DNA of 64,000 nucleotides from Escarpia spicata (taxonomy: Eukaryota; Annelida; Polychaeta; Sabellida; Siboglinidae). Location: NCBI GenBank assembly GCA_963995525.1, contig OZ023214.1:10678444-10742443 (forward strand), written 5' to 3'. The position numbers were made by a program, and so were the translations under genes. The notes beneath the pieces are model-generated. The model saw only the letters and a list, made by a program, of their open reading frames with translations. It searched no databases and was not told where the DNA came from. Numbering within the stretch: position 1 is the first letter of the stretch; every line of letters begins with the position of its first letter. Positions 56,101-64,000 of this stretch are shown piece after piece.

Positions 56101-59100
56101 TGGGACAGTATCAGAGCACGGTGGTCAAATCGGAAGAGACACTATTAGCCTTCAATCTATGTGTCTCTGCCAGGGGAAGTAAAAGATCCCTCGCAGGGAA
56201 ATGGAGAAACCTGTCATGCACTCACCGAGCTGGGATCTCATTCTCTAAACTCCCATTGGTGGTAATGTCTAACAATGGGCCTGTCAATTAAAAGTACAAG
56301 TATCTCTGTATAGTAAGCACATACTTGAAACAGGCGAAACAACGTAGGACGTAGCTCTTGGCTCTTCGGATCAACATGCCGTCAACAGAGATGACATTCA
56401 GTCCCATCTGGAGGAGCACATTCTGCAACAAACAACCCGTAATTCAGTAAGCAAACACTCAGGCAACATGCTCCATGGTGTTTGTGAAATGGTATTTTTT
56501 GACAAAACTGCTCTTGCATGTTTCTGCCATATACACACATCTAAATCACTTGCAGTTACCCCAGGGATAATTAAATGGTTTGTTCATACGACTCCATGAT
56601 TTGTGCATGATTAACTATAAAAATAATACAAAAGTTTTCATTGGCCAAAATTAATGGGCCAATCATAGGATTGCTGTCTTCCTGTCATGTTTGATTGTAC
56701 GGAGGCTCCATTTTGTATCTGTCACAGATTTTCACGATCTTGATTGGATTAATCATGTCATGACAGAGATTTAAATGCCTCAATTTTAATGGGCGGGCCA
56801 GTCTGGACTTTAGACTTCGAATATTAGGGGCCCGGCAGTGAATCTAGCAGCCAGTAGGCCCCCACTAAATTTGAACCCTGCATTTCTGCCAAAATCACAA
56901 AAGTAATGGGACAAGACTTGGACAGCTATTTCTGCGAGTCAGGGACAGCGAGTGATCTCAAGACAGTGTCCGCTTTCAAGGATTTTTGCACCCTGACAAA
57001 TAGTTTATGAACAGTGACAAGGTCCCATTTGCAAACTATGATACTTTTGATGTGCAAATAAAAACATTTTCAACATACATTTGATCAGGTTTTTGTTAAA
57101 ATGGCAAAAAACCACTGAACGTACAATTTGTGCTCTCACCAGAATACACCAACTAACCTGCATTGCGAAGTCTGTGGTGAGACAACCAACATCGACCCGC
57201 CCCATGTCGTCTGCCTCGTATTCTCCCATCGACTGCTTAACTGAGCTGATGTTACTCGGTGTAATCCACCCATCATCATCGTCATCAACTCCACTGTCAT
57301 CATCGTCATCACTCTCTTGTAGACTCTCCGCTGGTAAGACGTCGCCTTCGCTCAATTGACCTCGCAACTCACCGGTGGTGCCATCTGTGAGTGGATTTGT
57401 GTTCTTTTCGACGGTATCGTCGCCGGTGCTAACTATTTCTACCTGAACAACATTTGTCTGGTCCGTCGTGTTCGTGTCACAAGGTCCACTAAAGTCTACC
57501 TCTTCTGTGATGTCACCTCCCCTCACAGTCTCGCAGTCTTCACTACGTGTCATCTTCTCCCCACTTTGAGATGGTCCCCCGTCTGTTGAAGGCATCGTCT
57601 TCTCGTCACTTAGATTCATGTTGTCCAGTCGCGATGACACATCTGATGTGACAGCCGGGTCACTTCCTTGACTTTCTGATGTCGTCTGTGACGTCTTACC
57701 CTAAACAGGACAGTGCAGAGAACAATGTTCTGTTGTACTCACGGCATGGCTTAAAACAGTTTTTTTTATTTTTTTATTAATTATGTATCCTATCCAGATT
57801 TACCTTGGATATGTTATATAATATGATATAAAACTCTGTTTTCAATACAGGAAATTGTACAGAAATATTTAAGGAACTAGAAATAACAGATGATGGTAGC
57901 ATTTGCCAGCATCACTGGGTCTTTAAAGTGACACATCAAGTCAAAGTCTATCAGTGTAATTTAACAACAGGAACAACTGAAGAACTGCTACAGACTAGTG
58001 TAGTGGGAGCGTAGACAGTTACCCCAGTCTTCATGTAGAAGCCAGCAATGTCTGTCGACTTCTCCAGGGGTCTGGCCGTGGCTGTCCATGTCACCTGAAG
58101 TCACACGTCGCAGTCTTCACAGTTGACAAGTCCAACATTTAACAAGTTTTGTAGGTTAAAAATGTTTACTAGGGATTTTCTTGTGACACTAACCAGCACT
58201 AAGTTATTAGTACTAGTCAGAGACATGACGTACTGAGTAGACATGCCCAACAACTGTGTACCACTGACCCCCCAAACAAAAGTAATTTTGTCTGATATCA
58301 GACATCGACATTCTGAGATGATCCCTTACTTGTAAGTAATCTTCTCAAAATCAAGTCTGACCTTTCTCTCTGGAGCGGTGCGGATGTGGTCTGTGCCGAC
58401 ATGATCTTTCTCCAGCTGATACACCAGGGCCATCACGTGGATGTCCATGGCCGACAGACTCGGGTAGTCTCCGGTCTTCTTTGAAAACTCCCTCACTGAA
58501 ATGTTTCTCAACTTTGTTAACACTACAAACTTTCAACAAATATTTACAAATTTCAATACATTTCCATCTGCTTACTTGACATTGTTGCACTGATAAAAGA
58601 ACCTCAATGCAGGCAGTTACAGAATTTTTCAAGCACTTGACAGGCTGCAAAATAAATTCCGCCCGAGCGCCCTAGATGAGTAGTTTCAGTGACCGGACTA
58701 CTACATGTTTAGAGGAGCAGACCCATCGGACTATCTCTGATTATGTGAATTAATTTATGCTGTGTATAAGCTAGTTGGGTGTCGTGATGGAATAAAACAA
58801 AACAAGACAATAAGGTAGCATTTTATCACACGCAGCTAAATATTCTGTACAACCGTCAAATAGGCAACTTGCTGAATGCGGAGAATGTAAATTGCCACTG
58901 TTTACATCTGGTTAGGATAGTAGTGCCACCTAGCGACCATGAGTGATGAGCGACATGGACAAACACACATGTGCTGGTTGCAGACATTGTTACATGCTAT
59001 CCCATCATAGTTACGTTATTCCCATACCAGCAATGTTACTGACTGTTCAGTTGTCGGCTTTGGGAAAGGAAACGCAAATAAAACGTATAAGCCAAATGAT

Positions 59101-62100
59101 GCAACTTAGTCCGACAATGTCGGTCCTTTGTTGCCGTCGGTATCAGGCTTCAAATTCTGCTGGCATCGCCTTGTCCACCACTGGTGTTTACTGCCCCTGA
59201 TTAAACTAAAGTTGTTTATTCTGATGACTTTGCAATTGGACCTACGAAATCACATGCATTAGTTTCTATTAATGACACATTTAGTTGAACAGTTATTTGA
59301 AATAGCTTGTTTTCTATATGAAATAAAGCCATTTTTAATGTTACTGGTCCATAATTCACATATATACATGAATGTATATAATACAATAGTATGATGGTAC
59401 CCGGCACATTTATTTTTAAGGACCAGCAATGAACTAGTTGTTTCTGAGTAGGCCAGTCCGACGGACTACCTGTCAGCTAAAGCCAACTTGCACCCCGACT
59501 AAAAATAAACATCTTGAAACTGAATGTAAAAATTAAACAGAAAACTGTACATACATAGGGCAATATTACAACTTAGAAGTATGAGGTTGTAGATATGACA
59601 ACTACCTTGGTACACTCACCACACTGGATGGCCTCAGTAGATATGACAACTACCTTGGTACACTCACCACACTGGATGGCCTCAGTAGATATGACAACTA
59701 CCTTGGTACACTCACCACACTGGATGGCCTCAGTCGATATGACAACTACCTTGGTACACTCACCACACTGGATGGCCTCAGTCGATATGACAACTACCTT
59801 GGTACACTCACCACACTGGATGGCCTCAGTCGATATGACAACTACCTTGGTACACTCACCACACTGGATGGCCTCAGTCGATATGACAACTACCTTGGTA
59901 CACTCACCACACTGGATGGCCTCAGTAGATATGACAACTACCTTGGTACACTCACCACACTGGATGGCCTCAGTAGATATGACAACTACCTTGGTACACT
60001 CACCACACTGGATGGCCTCAGTCGATATGACAACTACCTTGGTACACTCACCACACTGGATGGCCTCAGTCGATATGGCAACTACCTTGGTACACTCACC
60101 ACACTGGATGGCCTCAGTCGATATGACAACTACCTTGGTACACTCACCACACTGGATGGCCTCAGTAGATATGACAACTACCTTGGTACACTCACCACAC
60201 TGGATGGCCTCAGTCGATATGACAACTACCTTGGTACACTCACCACACTGGATGGCCTCAGTCGATATGACAACTACCTTGGTACACTCACCACACTGGA
60301 TGGCCTCAGTAGATATGACAACTACCTTGGTACACTCACCACACTGGATGGCCTCAGTCGATATGACAACTACCTTGGTACACTCACCACACTGGATGGC
60401 CTCAGTAGATATGACAACTACCTTGGTACACTCACCACACTGGATGGCCTCAGTCGATGGCTGCTTGAAGTGAAGCTCATACGGCAACACCTGAAGACGA
60501 GCCCTGGTCGTCGCATCTCGGATTTCTTTCACGATGTCGGGCACTGTGTAAATATTCTCTCCAATGTCCTGTACAACAGAAAACCTTGCGTCTAACTTGC
60601 CATTGATTCTCAAAGATGACAGTCAAGGTGGTTTCCATGGTTTGGAGCTCGCTTTGTCATCAGAATGTACTTGGTTCAAACCAAAGACTGGTGACAAAAA
60701 CTAAAAGTAACAATGTTATCAATTCAACCACTTTTCAGCACTAGCCCTGTGCCTTGCCCTACCCACTTACACATGTCCATGCACTAGCCCTGTGCCTTGC
60801 CCTACCCACTTACACATGTCCATGCACTAGCCCTGTGCCTTGCCCTACCCACTTACACATGTCCATGCACTAGCCCTGTGCCTTGCCCTACCCACTTACA
60901 CATGTCCATGCACTAGCCCTGTGCCTTGCCCTACCCACTTACACATGTCCATGCACTCAGTTTTGATCAGTATATAATGCTATATATGGTTATTATTGTT
61001 GTCTTGCAAGATTACTCATTCTGACCGAGTTCAAAAGTGAATAAAAAATGAATGATCAATAACAAAAATCACTGGTAACAAAGCACTCAGGCTGCGAAAT
61101 AAAGCCAGTCCAATCGTCCCGGACGAGTAGTTTCAGTGATCGCGCTAGTCCATGTTTAGTGGAGCAGTCCCATCGGACTAGCTGTGATTATGTGAATTAA
61201 TGTATGCTGTCTATATTATGCTAGTTGGGTTTTGTGATGGAATAAAACAAAATAAGACAATAAGGTACCATTTTATCACAAGCTGCTAAATATTCCCTAT
61301 GACCGTCGAATAGGAAACTTGCTGAACGCGGTGAATGTAAATGGCAGCTGTTTACATCCGGTTAACATAAGATAGCAATGTTTCCCCTGGTATATGACAA
61401 GTGAGGTGGGCTGCCTCACCGTTTTATTATGCCACATCGCCCAAAATTTGCCAAAATTGCTGCCTTGTAGCTAGTTCGTGTGCCCATTTCTTTTGTTCTT
61501 TCACGATATATTCAGTGTCGATAAGCGAAATGACCACACAAAGTCACTTATATTCCCTCAAAATCGCAGATTTGTAGCAACATCGTTTAGTCGTCTTAAC
61601 ATCGCTGAGGGCCGTTTAGGATGTACCTCTTGGAATTAACTCCATTGGATAACTTTAATGACATCATTTGTCAGTTGTCCAATCACGTTAATTAATTAAC
61701 TATGTCATGCAGGCTATCCAGACCTGCCCTCATCACTTCTTCACTGGTGATGTGCTCTCTCCATGATATGCCCAATATAGGTCCCGGATGGTTCAGCCCC
61801 CGACGTGTTCGGCCCACGGAGACGGATGGTTTGGCCCGGATGTTTCGGCCCACGCCGACAGATGGTTCAGCCCACGTAACAAAAACCCGCTATGTAGAGT
61901 CGGATGTTTTGGCCCACGCCAATGGATGTTTCGGCCAACTTCACCGAAAATTCGACGGGCGGTGTCGGATGTTTTGGTCCATTGATAATTATCAAAGCAG
62001 CAGTCGCCTTAGTCCTGCCTCAGCCCACTGTGTTTGATTCAGCCTGTTGCGCTTGAAGATTGTTTTTGATGTTTCGCAATAAATTACCTACCACCTCTTT

Positions 62101-63243
62101 ATTGTTTGTTGGTTTGAACTCGCACTCTTACCTGGATTGCTTGTATGTGTGATATTTGTTTGTTTGTTGCAATGTATCCTAGCAGTAAGCTAAACAAACA
62201 CGGTAACAGAGCACATGGAGTGAGCGTGATGTGCTCACTCCCTTTATGTAGTTGATTGTGATTGAACAGGAAAAATGCGTGACACACTTTTCAAAGATGC
62301 ATTAATGGAGGTGTTATTCTACATCTCTATTGTAACAATTTTTCAAGGGTTGTATGATGATGACGAAGGTGTCTCCTTTCCAGAATAAATATAATTATTA
62401 TTGCAAGCTATACATTGAAACATTACATGTAAATGTCTAATAATTCATGACACATTTACCAAAAATATGCAAGTCAAAATAGTTGCATGCAATATAAGAA
62501 TTATTTAAACATTTATCAAATAAAATACTTCGACTTCTGCAGCAACTAAGGTCGCAAAAGTCAGATTTCTAAACAGAAGCAGGACGGGGGGCTCGGCCCA
62601 CTTCATCGCCGACACCGGTTACAGAAACGGTTGATTCGGCCCACGCGAATGCAAGCAGGTCGCGAATGAATTGTTCGAAACATCCGACTCCCCCCCAATA
62701 TGAACCGGAGGCATCGTCGGTGGAATATGTCAACTGTACTGACAATAAAAATGTTTTGGCTTGTTGCCGCCGTTTCGCCGTTATGGTTTATGCCTTATGT
62801 TATGGCTTTGCATTTATAATTTATTATAGTTTTGGTCTGTCGATGTTTTGGATCTGTCGCCGTTTTAGTGTGTCGCCGTTTTGGTCTGTCGTTGTTTTGG
62901 TTGTCGCCGTTTTGGTTTGTCACCATTTTGGATCTGTCGCCGTTTTGGTTGTCGGCATGTCGCTGTTTTGGATCGGTCGCCATTTTGTCTTTTGACCTGT
63001 ATCACTATCAGTGTATCATGATGATGTATCCGCACGTGTTGTAGGTATAAATAATAGTGCGCCGAATAACTTAGTGTTAAACTACTACTGTAGTATGTTC
63101 TACTACACAGCCAACATGCACAGATACACAATTCATTCAGTTCCTATTTCTGTTTGGAAAACAATCACCTTGATAGGAGCATTTCGAATAAATCCACCAG
63201 AATCAACAACAACATGTTTCACACGAGTTCCGTCCATCGCCAT
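52867..63243 (-). CDS. NOB1: NOB1, 18S rRNA 3'-end endonuclease (8 coding exons)
   Basis: Joined minus-strand exons: 63243-63169, 60568-60436, 58495-58362, 58094-58023, 57700-57158, 56422-56325, 54901-54760, 53127-52867; 1458 nt, 485 residues plus stop, all phases consistent. The PIN nuclease domain has D14 (VVVDSGGF), E40 (DIVKEIRD) and D87 (YPSLSAMDIHVMAL) at the expected acidic positions. An acidic segment leads into DDGWITPSNI and TTDFAMQNVLLQMGL. The zinc ribbon uses C347-x2-C350 and C362-x2-C365 (CFHCGNKTL). The tail is GGKHAHNP...NPN and basic. In eukaryotes NOB1 cleaves 20S pre-rRNA at site D on cytoplasmic pre-40S particles, with PNO1. Length exceeds the roughly 412 residues I recall for human, mainly in exon 5. 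Intron 2 carries 18 tandem copies of the exon 2 donor. Confidence 0.95.
53155..53335 (-). mobile_element. Dispersed repeat, copy 2 (GGTCACC-rich family)
   Basis: Reverse-complement match to 33190-33352 (shared AATACAGCCACCTTGCAATTA, CACTTTTGTCCAGTC and TTAATAGGGAGGTT). It sits in NOB1 intron 7, its terminal AATAGGGAGG lying some 30-40 bp from the exon 8 acceptor, that is, in the usual branch-point region. Confidence 0.78.
53505..54472. repeat. 38-bp minisatellite (about 25 units)
   Basis: The unit contains GTGTGTAGATCAAGTACACC and ACTATCTCGTACTCTGGA. Variants (CCCGCTATC, CTCGAATG, ATTCTGG) recur in the same order, indicating block duplication. It lies in NOB1 intron 7 and does not touch a splice junction. 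Confidence 0.95.
54760..54901 (-). CDS. NOB1: NOB1 exon 7 (zinc ribbon second half)
   Basis: Residues 352-399 (KITTNMTKEFCFHCGNKTL, then VSVTVNRDGSVEYFLSKRRP and STRGMK). Acceptor ATGTTGCAG, donor GTTCGT (54759). Confidence 0.93.
56325..56422 (-). CDS. NOB1: NOB1 exon 6 (zinc ribbon first half)
   Basis: Residues 320-351 plus two bases (NVLLQMGLNVISVDGMLIRR, then AKSYVLRCFACF). Acceptor TTGCAG, donor GTATGT (56324). Confidence 0.93.
57158..57700 (-). CDS. NOB1: NOB1 exon 5 (acidic linker and WITPSNI)
   Basis: Residues 139-319. A variable Ser/Thr/Asp-rich linker, a poly-Asp run, then DGWITPSNISSVKQSMGEYE and VGCLTTDFAMQ. Acceptor CTGTTTAG, donor GTTAGT (57157). Confidence 0.92.
58023..58094 (-). 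CDS. NOB1: NOB1 exon 4
   Basis: Residues 115-138 (VTWTATARPLEKSTDIAGFY then MKTG), phase 0 on both sides. IAGFY corresponds to the ISGFH-type segment of other NOB1 proteins. Acceptor GACTTCAG, donor GTAACT (58022). Confidence 0.82.
58362..58495 (-). CDS. NOB1: NOB1 exon 3 (PIN domain)
   Basis: Residues 70-114 (VREFSKKTGDYPSLSAMDIH, then ALVYQLEKDHVGTDHIR). It carries the catalytic D87. Acceptor CATTTCAG, donor GTCAGA (58361). Confidence 0.94.
58640..58925 (+). mobile_element. Dispersed repeat family A, copy 1
   Basis: It matches 61085-61372 in the same orientation: CAGGCTGC(A/G)AAATAAA start, GAGTAGTTTCAGTGA, GATTATGTGAATTAAT, TGGAATAAAACAAAA(C/T)AAGACA, and a GTTTACATC(T/C)GGTTA end. Noncoding, in NOB1 intron 2. 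Confidence 0.82.
59590..60453 (-). repeat. 48-bp array (18 units) duplicating the NOB1 exon 2 5' splice site, frame-preserving
   Basis: Exactly 18 x 48 bp. On the minus strand each unit contains ACTGAGGCCATCCAGTGTG followed by the consensus donor GTGAGT. About 23 bases are the 3' end of exon 2; the rest is intron start. Donors lie at 60435 and every 48 bp down to 59619. In the exon 2 frame the unit reads STEAIQCGECTKVVVI with no stop, so using donor k instead of the first adds 16 x (k-1) residues and still splices in phase 1 to exon 3. Units are almost identical (a G/T change at the first position, and one A/G giving VVAI near 60076). Confidence 0.95.
60436..60568 (-). CDS. NOB1: NOB1 exon 2 (PIN domain)
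   Basis: Residues 26-69 plus one base (DIGENIYTVPDIVKEIRDAT, then RLQVLPYELHFKQPSTEAIQ). It carries E40. Acceptor CTGTTGTACAG. The donor GTGAGT at 60435 is the one that gives the family-like join EAIQC-VREFSKKTG; 17 identical donors follow. Confidence 0.93.
60738..60952. repeat. 43-bp minisatellite, exactly 5 units
   Basis: The unit starts GCACTAGCCCTGTGCCTTGC and ends TTACACATGTCCAT. The five copies are essentially identical, implying recent expansion. It lies in NOB1 intron 1. Confidence 0.95.
61085..61372 (+). mobile_element. Dispersed repeat family A, copy 2
   Basis: Second copy of the repeat at 58640-58925; see that entry for shared landmarks. It is followed directly by a family B copy. 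NOB1 intron 1. Confidence 0.82.
61377..61690 (+). mobile_element. Dispersed repeat family B, copy 2
   Basis: Opposite-orientation counterpart of 8435-8705, with an extra block around 61590-61650 not seen in the other copy. Confidence 0.75.
61785..61985. repeat. Degenerate tandem repeat (GGATGTTTCGGCCCACG-like)
   Basis: Related blocks such as GGATGTTTCGGCCCACGCC, GGTTCAGCCCACG and GGATGTTTTGGCCCACGCCA recur every 30-60 bp. A further diverged GATTCGGCCCACGCGAATG lies at about 62631-62650. Old, decayed array in NOB1 intron 1. Confidence 0.7.
62765..62995. repeat. Degenerate tandem repeat (GTCGCCGTTTTGG-like)
   Basis: TGTCGCCGTTTTGGT and variants (GTCGTTGTTTTGG, GTCACCATTTTGGATC) recur about every 18-25 bp. 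Lies in NOB1 intron 1, ending about 175 bp before exon 1. Confidence 0.8.
63169..63243 (-). CDS. NOB1: NOB1 exon 1 (PIN domain start)
   Basis: Residues 1-25 (MAMDGTRVKHVVVDSGGFIR then NAPIK). The ATG is at 63243; the first catalytic acid is D14. The donor is GTGATT (63168), phase 0 into DIGENIY. Confidence 0.92.
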
Positions 63244-63410
63244 TTTTACACGTGACTTCTGACCATATTTATTCTGTCCGAGTGTTAGTTTAAAACAATC
63301 CACTAGAGTGTAGCTCCAGAAAAGTGTTAATCAATTCCCCAGATGGCGACACTGAATCGAAGATTATCGACGGTGGCGCCACCTTGGGATAGGAGTTTCT
63401 TGTAGTAGTA
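63244..63410 (-). promoter_or_regulatory. NOB1 upstream region, probable promoter
   Basis: Sequence just upstream of the NOB1 ATG. It contains CCAGATGGCGACAC and GGTGGCGCCACC (an inverted repeat), the first reminiscent of YY1-type ATGGCG elements common in ribosome-biogenesis promoters. No TATA box at a clear position. Assignment is by location. Confidence 0.4.
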
Positions 63411-63555
63411 GCTCCATTTAATTGCCGTACAGTCGACTACAGAGAACTGCATTATTGATGTTTTATGGGTAACAAAAAAGTAAATAAAACATTTGTGTAT
63501 GTATTTAAGCCGAATAAAATATGGTGCCGAATTTTTAAATGTAAAAGGAAGAATC

Positions 63556-63742
63556 GAGCACCAGTCATCAGCCCTGTGTGGATCCAGAAAGCGAGTCTGG
63601 GGGGGCACCAAACCTCCACTGGCTGCCGAACATTTCAAACGGTCTAGAGGGGTACGGTCATGTGGGCCCATTAAATGGGTCTACGGGCACGCAAAATTAC
63701 AAAGGTCTAGGAGGTACATGCCCCCACGCTCCCTGGATCCGC
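63556..63742. mobile_element. DNA-transposon-like remnant
   Basis: It contains TGGATCCAGAAAGCGAGTC with a G-run near 63600 and ends ACGCTCCCTGGATCCGCC near 63730-63743. CCTGGATCCGCC is a frequent terminal motif of hAT-like repeats in animals; no target duplication could be fixed. Confidence 0.4.
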
Positions 63743-64000
63743 CTATGGTCTTTTACATGTTCATATTATTTGTCTCTCGTGTTACTTGCGTGCAGTTTAT
63801 AGGTTAACTATTAATTAAACGAATGTACTTGTGCAATTTTTGTAATACTCCTTTTTATGGTATTTTTACAAGTATACAATATATGTGCCATTCTTCAGGA
63901 AAATGCAATTCAGTGTCCCGGCGTTAGCTTGTGTCCCACTTTGACTTTCAGCCAAACCTGGCTCTGTAGATAAATCACCTGGAAAGATGCTTATCAATTA
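63743..64000. other. Unassigned flank
   Basis: AT-rich sequence beyond the transposon remnant; nothing supportable. Confidence 0.5.

Noticed and set aside
59573..60613. A single 346-residue repeat protein
   Set aside because: Its first part is NOB1 exon 2 with an unspliced lead-in, and the rest is the donor array. The phase-correct splice at 60435 to exon 3 gives a normal NOB1. The repeats are kept only as a hypothesis for alternative isoforms.
62666..62995. A Phe/Cys-rich membrane-like small protein
   Set aside because: Most of the frame is the degenerate GTCGCCGTTTTG repeat.

Overview
This is a eukaryotic (animal) genomic window. It shows split genes with GT-AG introns, short coding exons in about 40% GC surroundings, long (AC)n tracts, decayed non-LTR retrotransposons and many minisatellites. 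The proteins are clearly metazoan. The precise organism cannot be proven from the sequence. A non-vertebrate bilaterian is likely, and the abundance of minisatellites that straddle exon-intron boundaries makes a cephalochordate (amphioxus) my best guess, held at roughly even odds.

Three protein-coding genes can be assembled. (1) The first coding exon of a KLHDC4-like gene lies on the minus strand (2545-2661); the rest lies off the left edge. (2) A complete ZCCHC14-like gene on the plus strand starts head-to-head with it. It has 14 coding exons from 3213 to 48078 whose splice phases all agree, giving a 1247-residue protein: a conserved helical N-terminal domain, a PX domain split over exons 3-7, a SAM domain split over exons 10-11, a long low-complexity region and a C-terminal CCHC zinc knuckle. 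(3) A complete NOB1 gene on the minus strand (63243 down to 52867) has 8 coding exons and 485 residues: a PIN endonuclease domain and a zinc ribbon. It converges tail-to-tail on ZCCHC14. NOB1 acts in 40S subunit maturation; ZCCHC14 is an RNA-binding partner of the TENT4 poly(A) polymerases. From memory, all three human orthologues lie on chromosome 16q, so the window may preserve ancient linkage.

Layout: 1-1464 inverted LINE halves; 2545-3212 KLHDC4 exon 1 and shared promoter; 3213-11180 ZCCHC14 exons 1-2 and intron 1; 11181-31717 a 20-kb intron holding a perfect hairpin, a LINE remnant whose reverse-transcriptase code has become a 71-bp minisatellite, a 13-bp minisatellite, and a CR1-like LINE with three further insertions; 33353-36280 a minisatellite of exactly 61 x 48 bp ending just before exon 4; 36308-48078 the remaining exons; 48079-52866 3' UTR and intergenic sequence; 52867-63243 NOB1; 63244-64000 NOB1 upstream region with transposon debris.

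The most unusual feature is a set of tandem arrays that duplicate splice junctions: six tandem 5' splice sites after ZCCHC14 exon 7, eleven tandem 3' splice sites before exon 11, eighteen tandem 5' splice sites after NOB1 exon 2, and the 61-unit array running into the exon 4 acceptor. The NOB1 array is the exceptional one. Its unit is 48 bp, has no stop in the exon frame, and uses the same phase at every copy. Choice among the 18 donors could therefore in principle give NOB1 isoforms longer by 0 to 17 copies of a 16-residue, CxxC-containing peptide inside the PIN domain.
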